25,980 nt of DNA from Salisapilia sapeloensis (GCA_023334545.1 JAADVB010000244.1:1-25980), one strand, 5' to 3'. Counted from the stretch's first letter, positions 10,263 to 20,690 are shown. Numbers and translations: made by a program. The notes: generated from the letters alone by a model not told the origin.

Positions 10263-11014
10263 ATGGATGGCACGTCTCCACCAAGAAGCACAAGCAAATC
10301 CTACCGCCTTACAGCCAAAGTACCTGATGTACCGCTAGATTACTCGTTCATGGGTCTTTCATCACTTTCAGGTATGTATAGTACATTGTTTGAAGCAAAA
10401 AGTTCTCTCTTTAGATTTATAATTTTGGAACAGAGATGTTAAGGCAGGACCCAGTTGGAGGTAAACGAAAGACGGAAGATCTCTACCCGCTTGATATTGG
10501 GAACACGACGGATATCTATGAAGCTCCTGCAGCAACAGAGACCCCTGCTTTGTCACTAAGAGTGAACAATAACCAGATCTCACATCTGAACGATATTGAT
10601 AGCACTTTGGAAAAGTTATTTACAGATCCTTCTCGCTTGCAATGGATTGATTTATCTGGAAATGCATTGACGTCGATTACTTCGACTGCATTCGCCAAAT
10701 ACAAGGAGATCTTTACGTTGCATCTGCACGGAAATAAACTTAAAAGGTATTCTGACATTGATCATTTGGCTGCCTGCTTGCCAAATTTGCATTCACTTAC
10801 GCTTCATGGAAATCCGATTGAAGAGAGGAAACACTACAAGAACTATGTGATCTCTTCATTTCCAAAGCTTCAGCAGTTTAACTTTAGTCGAGTCACCAAA
10901 GGGGACAGATCGAAAGCCGAAACATGGGCTGCAATTTATCACAATGCCATTGAAGCTGCCAGAGAAAATAAGGAAATGCGAAGGTTGAATAAAGACCGTG
11001 AGTATCGGGACTAG
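10263..11014 (+). CDS. LRRC51: LRRC51-like leucine-rich repeat protein
   Basis: Two exons, 10263-10371 and 10434-11014, joined by a 62-nt GT-AG intron (GTATGT...ACAG) give 229 residues; human LRRC51 is about 190. Exon 1 encodes VPLDYSFMGL, matching the PPLDYSF signature near the N-terminus of LRRC51. Exon 2 holds tandem LRRs (LSLRVNNNQISHL; LQWIDLSGNALTSI; FTLHLHGNKLKR; LHSLTLHGNPIEE) and the typical C-terminal cap ending FNFSRVTKGDRSKAETW. The order and the end motif fit LRRC51 better than a generic LRR protein. Family members are kept mainly in organisms with cilia or flagella; molecular function is poorly known. The start is the first ATG of exon 1; a product starting in exon 2 alone would lack the PLDYSF motif. 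It appears intact. Confidence 0.85.
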
Positions 11015-11856
11015 AGCTATGACGAATAGACGAATTTTAAAGCTAAGCACTTTACATTTTATGAAAAATTGACAGTGAATCTCTGCATTGGACCGAAAAA
11101 CTAATGACTGGGTTTGATGACTAGCTTTATACACAAGGATCCAACCGAATACTTCATTCGCCTATCTACTAATTGTAGACAATACCGAGTATGACCGGAG
11201 AAGATTTTTTTGGTACAAGACAATAGCGACCTACTTTGCGCGGGCAAAAACCAGTATCAGATTTTGGTGATCGTGGAACTATAGCCAAACCAGATCACCG
11301 CGAGCTTTTATAAATGTAGATACACGAATGTGTTCTCGATAGTGCGATTACTCTTCGAAATATATTTGGTTATGCTGGAAGAGATAACCTCATAATCTGA
11401 GTAGTTTTTAATAACTCCTAGATTCGTAAGATGCAGAGAAGGCGTACATTCACCTCAACATCTTGCTCACGATGTCACATTCTAATATGTTTTCATGCGC
11501 ACGATTGCGGACGTGTCTGTGAACTTCTTTGCTTGTAATTAGATTTCAGAGAACTACCTGGTGGATAAATACAAGATGCAATTGATCAGCTTTCAGTAAT
11601 TCTTATGTCACTGCACAGACCTGGCGAGGAACTATTTCATTTAGTCTCTATAAACTAGGACACTAAACAAATGCAAGCCTTTTCAATTGTAGAACTTACC
11701 AAAGTATTTGTACACGAAGCGTTTCATTTCTACGTAAAAGTATATCTAATCGCTCATACAGAGTATGTGTAGAAACCTAGGAGTGACGGTGTTTGATTAC
11801 GCAACCTTGATAGAAAGTTAGATTTCAGCACGTTACGAACAGTTAAGGACACGAAT
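11015..11856. other. intergenic, no gene seen
   Basis: About 840 bases between the LRRC51-like gene and the promoter of the Rab escort gene. AT-rich, stops in all frames, no repeat or RNA gene recognised. Confidence 0.6.
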
Positions 11857-11876
11857 GCTCACTTTTATCCTTTTCG
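11857..11876 (+). promoter_or_regulatory. oomycete core promoter (Inr-FPR type)
   Basis: GCTCACTTTTATCCTTTT resembles the oomycete initiator plus flanking region (consensus about GCTCATTYYNCAWTTT) and lies 35 bases before the ATG of the Rab escort gene, the usual distance. Transcription probably begins inside it. Confidence 0.6.
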
Positions 11877-11891
11877 ACCAGCGAAGGGAGC

Positions 11892-13700
11892 ATGGATCCC
11901 GCTCTTTTGCGCCAAGAGTTTGACTTTGTCATCGTCGGTACTGGTCTTTCTGAATCCATACTTGCTGGTGCATTATCTAGAGCTGGCAAGAGTGTGCTAC
12001 ATTTGGACCAGAACGACTATTACGGTAGCAATTACGCCTCCCTTCCTCTAGAAGCTTTTCTTGATTGGACGCAGAATAAGAAGGCTGAACCATATATTCC
12101 AAGTGAAGATGAATTCCAGGGGCCTCTAATCTCCGATAATTCTCAAGAAGACCCGTCTGAGTCATCCAATGATGACATTTTCATCCCCATGACCTGTCCT
12201 CCATCCTGTACTCTTCTCTCCGAGGCCTTTCGTGACGACGAAACACGTCAGGAGCTCCTGTCCAAGTCATCCCACTTTAGTATCGATCTCCAGCCTCGGT
12301 TACTACTCGCTTCAGAAGACTTAGTCCAAGTCATGATCACCTCTGGCGTCGGTCGCTACTTGGAATTTGCATCTGTAGACCGTAGTTACGTGCACATGAA
12401 CCTATCAGACACTGGCGATAGTATAGTAGATAACGTATGGCAAGTACCTTGTTCGAAGAAGGACGTTTTCCAGTCAAAACTCTTGTCGCCAGTGGAAAAA
12501 CGTATGCTGATGAAATTTTTACAATTCGTAGCAGACTATGGCGAGACACAGATCCAGGGCAAAGACATTTCGACTGAGAATGAACGTGACCTATCTCTTG
12601 GTAGGTCTCTCAAACGTCCCCAGAATAAAGCTCATAAGCTTGAGATCGATTCGGAGCGACTAGAGGAACCTTTCCAACAGGTTCTAGCAGAAGAGTTTAA
12701 GCTTACGACTAAACTACAAGACATCATCGTTTTTAGTGTAGCTTTAGCATCCTTTCCCTATGCAGAAACAAATGCCCATCGGATGCAGATAACAGCAAGA
12801 GACGGACTCTACGCTGTCTACAAGTATGTTGCGTCCATTGGTCGATTCACAGGAGCTGCGTTCCTATCGCCATTGTATGGAGTGAGTGAAGTAGCCCAAA
12901 GCTTCTGTCGATTAAGTGCCGTATACGGTGGCATCTACATCTTACGTGCTCCTCTTCAGGACTTTAAGATCGATACGAAAGATCATATAGTGCGTGGCAT
13001 TCAGTGTGTAGATGGAAGTATGGTACGTACGAAGGAGTTGGTGGTGAATGGAGCGTATTTGAGTTCTTTACTACCGGAGAAACAAGTATGTAAGCAAAAG
13101 ATTCTTCGTGCTGTCTATCTTCTTGATCGACCGATTCGTCCAGATGTGAATCGATGTGTCTTGAGCATCCCACCAGACGATGCGGAGATTAAGAATCCAT
13201 ATGCGATTCAAGTCGTGCAGTTAGATGCTGGTGCATGTGTATGTCGATCTGGAGATTACGTGATCCATTTCGAAATGGTCGAGCCACAGGAGTGGGAAGA
13301 CGAGAGCAAGAAGGAACAAGTGATGATGAAAGCGATGGAACAGTTGCTGCAGAGTCAAGTGGACGATTGGAAGACTTGTGTCCAATGGTCAGCAGTCTTT
13401 AGTATCCCACAGGAATCTTCTGCGACAATTGTGGGAGGTTTGGAACCTACGGACTTGCCATCGAATGTACATGTGACAGAGTTATCGATGGAGAAGGATG
13501 GAATGGAACCTCTAGAGTTACATTTGGAACGAGCGACGTCCAATGCGAAGGAATTATTTGAGAAACTTTGTCCAGGAGAAGAGTTTTTACCAAAGAGTGC
13601 AAGTGCGGAACAAGCAGAGCGGATGGAATGGGCAGAAGAAGAAGGCGCAGTGTTGGAAGCAGCACAAAAGTTGGCCAAGGAAGCACATGTGGAAGAGTAG
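11892..13700 (+). CDS. Rab escort protein (GDI/CHM family)
   Basis: A single-exon gene of 602 residues. Rab escort proteins present newly made Rab GTPases to geranylgeranyl transferase II and deliver the prenylated Rab to membranes; they act in the cytosol as component A of that enzyme. The N-terminus FDFVIVGTGLSESILAGALS (residues 10-29) followed by GKSVLHLDQNDYYGSNYASL is the conserved dinucleotide-fold segment of the family. LDQNDYYG and SES fit escort proteins rather than GDI, which has TEC and MDRNPYYG. The length matches yeast Mrs6 (about 600) and exceeds GDI (about 450); the additional length includes an acidic insert near residues 75-95. Later blocks (SPLYGVSEVAQSFCRLSAVYGGIYIL) are also typical of GDI/REP. 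The start is the first ATG after a core promoter. It is convergent with the dehydrogenase, 97 bases apart. No damage seen. Confidence 0.93.
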   Translation: MDPALLRQEFDFVIVGTGLSESILAGALSRAGKSVLHLDQNDYYGSNYASLPLEAFLDWTQNKKAEPYIPSEDEFQGPLISDNSQEDPSESSNDDIFIPMTCPPSCTLLSEAFRDDETRQELLSKSSHFSIDLQPRLLLASEDLVQVMITSGVGRYLEFASVDRSYVHMNLSDTGDSIVDNVWQVPCSKKDVFQSKLLSPVEKRMLMKFLQFVADYGETQIQGKDISTENERDLSLGRSLKRPQNKAHKLEIDSERLEEPFQQVLAEEFKLTTKLQDIIVFSVALASFPYAETNAHRMQITARDGLYAVYKYVASIGRFTGAAFLSPLYGVSEVAQSFCRLSAVYGGIYILRAPLQDFKIDTKDHIVRGIQCVDGSMVRTKELVVNGAYLSSLLPEKQVCKQKILRAVYLLDRPIRPDVNRCVLSIPPDDAEIKNPYAIQVVQLDAGACVCRSGDYVIHFEMVEPQEWEDESKKEQVMMKAMEQLLQSQVDDWKTCVQWSAVFSIPQESSATIVGGLEPTDLPSNVHVTELSMEKDGMEPLELHLERATSNAKELFEKLCPGEEFLPKSASAEQAERMEWAEEEGAVLEAAQKLAKEAHVEE

Positions 13701-13797
13701 ACGTAAGGATTGGGTAGAGCTTTTGTACTTTATAAAGCTATCTTTGGATAGGAAAACACATTTCCACAAGGAAAAGAATCGACTAGTTGGATTCGTT

Positions 13798-14554
13798 TTA
13801 CCATGGTAGTTCCTCGCCATCATATTGAATGAACTTGCCAGACTCATTCATTCCTGCCTTCTCCAGGACTTGGACAAGTCCACTTGCTGATGCTTCTGGT
13901 GTAATCGCATCCGTCAAGTCTAGTGTATTCATCCCTGTTGCAACAAAACCTGGGCTTACAACGATAGAAGCAATGTTGCGATCTTTTAAGTCAATGCTCA
14001 AGGACTTGCCGAGCATACTCACGGCGGCTTTGGATGCTCTGCACGGATAGCTAGTGGACGTTGTATTCTTCGTGATGGATCCCATACCTGAGCCCATGTG
14101 AGCAATCACTGCGAAGCCATTTTGATTGGATTTAACAGCCAGTTCGAGACTTGGGAGCAACGCTCTGGATACGAGAAAAGGACCGACGACATTGATCTCA
14201 TAGTGACGCATCATCTCTGCCTTTGTCACGTCCTCTAAGCCGTCGCTGCAAAAGACACCAGAGTTATTCACCACGAGATGAATCGGTATATCCTGTAGCT
14301 CTCTTCCAGCTACAGATATCGAGACCTCGTCACTGACATCGATTTGTACGATACGCAGGGGGTTTAGCTCTTGTAGCTATCGTAATATCAATATGCATTC
14401 TATGAAGGAGAATTGAATATAGGAGTACATTTTGAACACTTGATGGGTGACGAACAGCAGCAATGAGGTTCCATCCTCTCTGAACGAATTCTTTTGCTAA
14501 AGCAAGTCCAATGCCGCGGTTGCAGCCCGTGATAAGTACATTCTTATTCGCCAT
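13798..14554 (-). CDS. short-chain dehydrogenase/reductase with Tyr-to-Cys at the active site
   Basis: Two exons, 14554-14429 and 14376-13798, around a 52-nt intron (GTACTC...GATAG, phase 0) give 234 residues, a normal SDR length. It has the cofactor motif TGCNRGIG (9-16), a NNSG motif (79-82), a Ser-rich strand (HMGSGMGSI) and the helix RASKAAV. The shape is that of C-factor-like, NAD(P)H-dependent SDRs. In that subgroup the catalytic motif reads YRASK; here the residue is Cys (codon TGC, 14043-14041), with the only nearby Tyr two residues earlier (YPCRASK). Activity is therefore doubtful unless Tyr152 substitutes. I chose the second ATG (14554): the first (14578) lies inside the promoter-like TCATTTGCATG block. 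The frame is otherwise intact, ending GEELPW, typical of the subgroup. Substrate unknown. Confidence 0.88.
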
Positions 14555-14575
14555 ATTGAAGATTCTTCCTTTTGA

Positions 14576-14586
14576 CATGCAAATGA
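14576..14586 (-). promoter_or_regulatory. initiator-like element of the dehydrogenase gene
   Basis: On the minus strand TCATTTGCATG matches the TCATTYYNCA core of oomycete promoters. It lies about 22 bases before the chosen ATG and overlaps an upstream ATG, which argues against that upstream start. Confidence 0.45.
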
Positions 14587-15661
14587 CTAATAGATGTGGA
14601 CCACACTAGCAATATTTCTTCCAACCAGACGACCTAGTTCGTTCTTGAAGTTTGGTAGATTGATATCTAGTAACTTGGACATCACTTGGCTGCTTTTGCA
14701 CTTGACTAGCATGCGCTAGCCTGTCGACCTAGTCATTCTTTTTATTCTGCAAGAATATGCATTACTGCTAGAAACAGCGATCTGTTCTCAATCTGTTTTA
14801 GCCAGTTATCGTTTTTAGTGACAACGATATACATTTGAATATTACTCTTTGGAATCCTTCCAAGGAAGGACCCAACTGCGTTACACGGAGTAATTCTATG
14901 GTTAGCCAGGCGCTTACGTCGTTGGCTGTTTCATGTCAAGAAGGTCGAGAACTTGGAGTATATCGCGGTAGCTGGCTGCCGCCATTTCATCCTGTGCATT
15001 CTAGCGTGGGCTGCATCCGGTGGCTTGAAGTTGGCTGCTAAGACGCGTCCAAATCTGAATCCGAGCGACTAGTATTGTCCATTCGTGTGATTGATTGATC
15101 CTGTCATTGCGCTGTAGCCAAAAGGTCGCCATCGGCACTATGACGCCTGCTCTCCATAAGTCCTAGCCAGTTATTGTAAATTGAGTAGATCGACGATGCT
15201 GGTATGAGGTTCCATTTGTACAATAAAATTTACTTGATTTTAGAGATGAATACCGTTAATTGTAGCTATACCTTCCTTCGGATAATCTTTCGATTCGAAT
15301 AGCGCCATCTGGCAATTTTGGATTCCAATACCGTTTTGTGCTGACATGTAACTTCACAAAGCTCACAAATAAACGTTACAAAGGCCCAAAATCATTTATT
15401 GTAGCCAAACATACTTTTTTTACTCATCCTTTTCTCCACAAATCAGTCGTGTACTTAATTCTAGTCAATATGTTCGTTTTGTGCCGGTTAGGACCATGAA
15501 CAGAAATCATAATATTAACCATTCACATGAAGACATAATGATGCCCTCCATTCGGACCAAGAGAAATGATACTACCGCTTATTGACACATTACAGCTGTG
15601 TATATTTCAATTAGATTAGCACACGAATAACCTCGTATTACTCTCCTAGTGGGTGGGCATA
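14587..15661. other. intergenic, no gene seen
   Basis: Divergent promoter region between the dehydrogenase and the first trypsin-like pseudogene. Frames are short and unconvincing; no repeat or RNA gene recognised. Confidence 0.6.
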
Positions 15662-15676
15662 GGTCATTTCCCTATT
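15662..15676 (+). promoter_or_regulatory. core promoter of trypsin-like copy 1
   Basis: GGTCATTTCCCTATT fits the TCATTYYNCAWTTT consensus with one or two mismatches, about 27 bases before the ATG at 15703. It suggests the locus was once, and may still be, transcribed. Confidence 0.55.
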
Positions 15677-15702
15677 AAACCAAGAGAGGAGAAAGTAACC
15701 CA

Positions 15703-16696
15703 ATGATGCAAAGTGCAAACGGACTTTACCTAAACTTATTTCAAATAATCTTGTTCTTGCTTTACCTTATTTTTGCTACTGCGCAAGGTACAAGCGGAAT
15801 AAATAGCAAGGTTTACAATTTTTCAGATGCAGACCTGCTGAGCACAGTCAATCCCATCTCGACACAGGTCGAGGAAAATAGAATTATACTCGGTGATACT
15901 ATTGAATGGGAGAATGCACGCTTCATGGTAGGCATATGTCTCTCAGAGGGTGCAGAAAATCATTGTGGCGGAACGCTTATAGGAAGTTGATTTGTGTTGA
16001 CAGCGGCACATTGCATTACAAATATCATCCTGAATAAAAATGGAGTCGTTAGAGGGCATAGATCTATACAAGGCTTGTATGTCTCTGTTGGGACAAATAC
16101 CACCGCCGGAACTGACTCCGGTGAGCAGGTTCAATTAATCGAAGTCAAGGTGCATCCTAAATTTGCTCCAAGAACTGATACGAGAGCTTTTATATATGAT
16201 GCAGGAATCATTGTTCTTCGTCATAATGTATCCGAACAGCATCGACATCTCGTTGACTATGAATCGTCGCTTGCTAGGCCAGAGGAGTGAGCACGATGGC
16301 ATTCATTAGTAGCAAACACATACGGATGGGGTCCAAACGAAAGCAGACAAGAGCGAAGGAGCATGCCGGTCTCTTATTCTTTTCCAAATCTATTACAACA
16401 TGCGGAACTGAAGCTTATGAGCAACAAAAGGTATCAAACGCTTTCTGCAAACAAAATCTATTACATATATATCTGTGCGGGTAAAATGAAGGAAGTTTTT
16501 AAAGTGTGAAGAAAGGAATATGTAAAAAAGATGCGGTCCATTGATGCTCAATGGAAAGCAACTTGGGATTGCAATAGCTTACGATGCAAAATGCGGAAGG
16601 AAACCAGGAATTCTTCTTCGTGTACCTTTGATTCACCCCTGGATATACCATACCGTGCGAGAAGCAAAAGAGAGACATAATGGCCTAAGTGATTGA
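15703..16696 (+). pseudogene. trypsin-like / glucanase-inhibitor-type secreted protein, copy 1
   Basis: Chymotrypsin-fold (S1) secreted protein of the type that in Phytophthora includes glucanase inhibitor proteins. An N-terminal signal peptide (hydrophobic residues about 9-27) precedes a short pro-region and the mature domain: CGGTLIGS, FVLTAAHC (catalytic His present), YDAGIIVLRH (catalytic Asp), ANTYGWG, YIYICAG. The frame is broken by TGA at 15988-15990, just before FVLTAAHC, and by TGA at 16288-16290. A third TGA at 16507 is followed by frame changes, one within the Ser motif at about 16535, where only part of GDSGGP remains. The last block ends at 16696 with the typical C-terminal helix (HPWIYHTV). 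Related to copy 2 at 21942, which keeps Arg codons at the positions of the first two stops. Non-functional unless stops are read through. Confidence 0.85.
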
Positions 16697-17797
16697 GCCA
16701 TGCCATTGTCACTGTTGGTGCTCAGCGTCAAACAAAAACTAAACTTACGAATGTAATGGAAATTTAGCCGATTACATGGATTCTTAGCGTGCTTTATCAG
16801 GGGTCAAAGTTTCGAGATGTGAATTTAGTATCAAGCAGGCGATCTCGTTCACTTTTACAAGGCTTGAACATTAACTGTCAGTCCCTTTAAAGCTACAAAT
16901 CAGAATACAGGTTTACTTATATTGGTTTTTTTGTTGGATTTTTGCTGAAGTAAGAAGCAAGATGTTGTTTGAAGAGCGAGTGTGCGCATAAGAAAATAAT
17001 CAAATATTCAAATTAAAAAGATTTTTTGGCAACTTTGATTCCTTCTTATAGTGCCATGACTCGTTAATATGGCTTGTAAGAAGCTTTTTGGATGGATTTA
17101 CTGTATGCATGATAAAGTAGAAGAGACGGCAGGCCCATCATAACAATCAAAACTTGTAATTATAAAGATTACGCATATGGCACCGTCAGAGAATTTATAA
17201 AAAGATTTTGCTTTGTTTTGAAAGGAACATTCATTGACGCAAATATACTTACGACATTTTATATTGCATATATTGCTGTAGTTGTTTGAGGAATATGGAC
17301 TGTATGTCTTGGCTTTGTCTGCATTCACCTCCGTCTCTGAAGTCGTTTTTGTTTGCAAATACAACCTATGCACTTTTCATTATAGAGGAGTATACAGCAA
17401 ATAGCATTCCAACTGACCTAATGATTTGCAAAACTTAAAGAAGGCTTTCCTTTACGATACAAATAGCCATAATGCACTTGAAAAGGCTCGTATAAAACAA
17501 AATTTGGGCACAATGCAACTTCGAAAAGCAAGCATGGCCAAAGCCACATCTCGGAAATAAGATTGGGATTGATTGACGCTCGGATAAATTAATACAGCTA
17601 AAGGATTAGATTCATTTAGGTAAAATGGCAATTTTGAAAGCTATGTGTTTTTGAAGCCCTTTTTGGTCCGAAATCGGTCATTTCGGCGACTACGCGAGCA
17701 CACTCCTAAATTATATGAAAATATCACTTTTATATTGTTAAGGAGATAAGAAATTCAAATGAGCACAGAGAAAACATTTTAATTTTGAATTGCTGGA
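16697..17797. other. no clear gene; possible Cys-rich remnant on minus strand
   Basis: About 1.1 kb, very AT-rich. The only frame of note is 17373-17098 on the minus strand, 91 codons, with a cysteine-rich middle (CNIKCRKYICVNEC) and KFSDGAICVIF. It has no signal peptide or good start and may be a remnant exon. A short piece of it recurs near 20764. Confidence 0.35.
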
Positions 17798-18464
17798 CTA
17801 CTGGAAAGCAATGAAAATTCCGGTCAAAAGTAGTTGATAATCAACTTTGAGGATATTTCCGCTATCACTTCCCGAATTTTCGCCTTCGTTGGGTTCGGTT
17901 ACAACCTGCGACTCATCGCCGCTTTGACTTGAAACCTCCGAGAATAAAGTAGAGCTATCAGCATTTGAGAAAGGTACCCCACTATCCGAAGACGATTCTT
18001 CTGTCCCTTTTAGTGAGTTTTCACCTTCATCCTTAAACAACGGAGACTTGTCCCCAGACTTTGATTCTTTAAAGAGAAAAATTGTGAGTGAATGATCTTA
18101 CGATAATACAAGCGAACGTACCTATGAGGTCAAATATGCTTGACGGTTCATCGAGATCCTTGAACGTTTTACACGTTTCCTCAAGGGGAATCTGATAGAT
18201 TTCCTTGGCCGCATTTTTAGAGTTCGATTGAATTGACTTGCAGTTTGGCATCTTTTTGACTACCTCCCTGTTCCTCTTTAGGCACTTTTCACTGCAATAT
18301 CCTTCATTATCCTGCCAATGAAAGCAATTTGCCATGCCATTTTCAAAAGCGAAGTCATTGTAGATATAATTCATCTTTAAGTAGTCATCTTCCGTGCACT
18401 GCCTCCCAAAAGCTTGACTTAGATGAAGGGATAAAATGAACGCAAAGAGAGTGCAGGCAAACAT
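17798..18464 (-). CDS. elicitin-like secreted protein, possibly GPI-anchored
   Basis: Two exons, 18464-18122 and 18066-17798, with a 55-nt intron (GTACGT...TTTAAAG, phase 1), encode about 203 residues. A signal peptide (residues 1-18, MFACTLFAFILSLHLSQA) is followed by six cysteines at residues 23, 47, 57, 61, 75 and 98. Gaps are 23, 9, 3, 13 and 22; canonical elicitins have 23, 23, 4, 14 and 23. The CSEKC...KKMPNC block is the elicitin helix-plus-PxC signature. Elicitins are oomycete sterol-binding proteins seen by plants; sterol binding here is untested and the C2-C3 loop is 14 residues short. Exon 2 is a Ser/Glu/Asp-rich, probably O-glycosylated stalk ending in a hydrophobic tail (LLLTGIFIAFQ), like GPI-anchored elicitin-like proteins, though the tail is short. 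Frame and splice sites are intact, unlike the trypsin-like neighbours. Confidence 0.65.
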
Positions 18465-18495
18465 CAGCGATCGATGATAGCTTTGCTTTCAAGGC

Positions 18496-18509
18496 AAGTT
18501 GTAGAATGA
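18496..18509 (-). promoter_or_regulatory. core promoter of the elicitin-like gene
   Basis: On the minus strand TCATTCTACAACTT matches TCATTYYNCAWTTT with one mismatch, about 32 bases before the ATG at 18464. Confidence 0.6.
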
Positions 18510-20334
18510 AAATTATTGCTCAATGCGAGATACCAAAAACGACGAAGGTTGAAGCAAACTGGGTACAAAGCACAAATAATCTCCAAATGATTACCACCTT
18601 TGCGTTGAGGCGCAATATTAGCAAAAGCGTATATCTCTATAACTGGATACAACTCATATATCCATTATAGAGTAAGTCAGGTGTACTGATGCTGTCATAA
18701 ACCGGCTACTTCAAGTTCGAATTTAAAGCTTTTGTTTCTATTTCACTATAGCTAGTGTATCAGAAGGGTTCCTATGGCTACAATGATTGACACAAGAACT
18801 TTAGAAATCAAGTCTGCCGCATGAAACGCAAAGGAAGACTGCTAGTCATAATATAGAGCGTAGACGGGCACGAGTTGATTACCGTAGTAGTTTTTGGACA
18901 ACTTCAGATAATATTGTGCACCGTTATAGCTACAGTGCACGCCTTGTGAATAGGTCTTCCACTTATTTGCTCTTAAAATTAAACAATTGTACTCTTTACT
19001 TGCATGCGAATAGCTATCAGACGTTAAAGACCACTCTGCTTCGAATTTGATAAGACTTGAGACAACAAGCGATCTTTAATCCTTTTGCTCTCCACTTCAT
19101 ACTAATCACGAGGTCAGCAGGCTGGCACACAGTCAATTGCGTGAATGAATAGCTATGTGATGTCGTAATTAGTTTTAAATCAATGTACCTTAATTAATAT
19201 TCAACATTTCGACTTGGTGGAGTCGAAAGTATCGTGCAATAACGTAGTGGTAGTAGCACTTATCTGTGCGAGAATAGGATGAAATCGACAGGTGACACCA
19301 CGACTCTAGTATGTGATGACCTTAACTTTACAATACTGAGTGTTCACAACTAGCTTAAAGAACAATTGCTGCTCATTTCGCCCAAGCTTTTTAGTCGCAT
19401 GATGGAACACTAGCAATCTTCATCTTTATTCTTCTACAATAAACTCTTCACCAATTTAAAAATTAAGCTTTATGGAGCGAATCAAAATACAATTTACAAT
19501 CTGCCCTACGTCGATGTTTCTATACGAAATTGTACGAAGATCTCTCTCGTGTGAAAAGACATGCAGGGATGCTCAAATCCTTATTGTGGCACCTCTATCA
19601 GTAAGCTTTGAGGGTGAGAATATTCTCGATACTATGCAAAAAAATGAATGTCACTTTGTCAGTGTTAAAATAACCGTCGATAGGAGCAGCAGTCGTGACC
19701 TGTAGATATAGTCAATACTAATTTTGATAGATCTCATATAACTTCAATTTGACGTCTATGTCTTCCGATTAACGTGCCATTTTAAATAATAGTATCGAGT
19801 TACGCGCACAGCTCTTCCATTCCGCCTACCTATGTATCATAGTGCATTTAGAAAAGTAAATCACATAGTTATTTGCATTTACATTTGCTCAGTGCTTTAA
19901 CCTTTTTCAAGTCAGAGACCTTGCTTATGGTAGAACCAGTAGTAGAGGTAATTCCAATGACTGCTCTAGATGTTTATCACCATCACTGCTTTATTTTCAA
20001 TCTGTGTGTTCAAGATGCACTAAAAATTTGCAATATGAGGTTTAAAGGCGCCATTCCTATCCTTACCTACACGAAAATATAGCTGATTTAAAGGAGAGCT
20101 GAACAATGATCTTGACAGAGGTAATGGTCTATAGTGGTGTCATCTGAGGCCCTGTCTCCAGATACCGAAACACCGTCGCAGTTGTCGAAGGATTGATAAC
20201 ATTATCGTCGGCATGTTACTATGTGTCGAAAAACTATAATATTCGACAGATAAGACAAAGCTATTGATAAGTTTCTATGCTTCTACAAAACACAAGCTTT
20301 TTGCTATTTCAATCCACCTAGTTAGTATGGTTCA
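18510..20334. other. intergenic, no gene seen
   Basis: AT-rich with short unsupported frames (for example 19472-19705 and 19873-20082 on +). No splice-consistent exon chain, repeat or RNA gene could be supported. Confidence 0.5.
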
Positions 20335-20690
20335 AGACGGCCAGGATTCCTCGTTTGAACCTTCCCAGATCCTCCCTCGCGGGTCTTATGCCGACCGACT
20401 CGTGACTGTGCATCGCCGTTTAATTGCCTGCCCGGATGCCGAAAGCGCATTAGGGTGCGGAGCCGCGGATTAGCCGTGGTCAAGGAAAACCCTGGTGGGG
20501 CGGCAGGAAGAATAAATGGCTCTCACACGCACTATTCGGGTATAGAGTGTTTGCAGCCTCCCTAGAAACATCATCCCAAAGCATAATCATGCCGGTTAGG
20601 TCATCCCAACTCAGGGCATCAGTGCGCTGAAGGTAGTTTAGGGCCCCCTGCTTAGACATCAAAGCGCACAGTTCGTGACCTCCGAAATAT
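20335..20690 (-). other. G+C-richer island with protein-like minus frame, unknown
   Basis: Base composition rises sharply against the flanks. On the minus strand a frame from about 20690 to 20480 reads like real protein (TYFGGHELCALMSKQ, LSWDDLTGMIMLWDD) and has no family I know. The opposite strand is also partly open (20264-20473). No start or splice context was found. It may be a fragment of a mobile or foreign sequence, or a gene remnant. Confidence 0.3.

Noticed and set aside
13355-13847. Minus-strand open frames antisense to the Rab escort gene
   Set aside because: They are shadows of a clear plus-strand coding frame and have no recognisable content.
15988-16290. Reassigned TGA codon or programmed readthrough in trypsin-like copy 1
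   Set aside because: Other genes here use TGA as a normal stop, and the 3' half also has frameshifts, so simple decay is more likely.
19240-19320. tRNA-like stretch (GTAGTGGTAGTAGCAC resembling a D-arm)
   Set aside because: No matching T-arm (GGTTCGA-type) or acceptor stem could be paired at the right distance.
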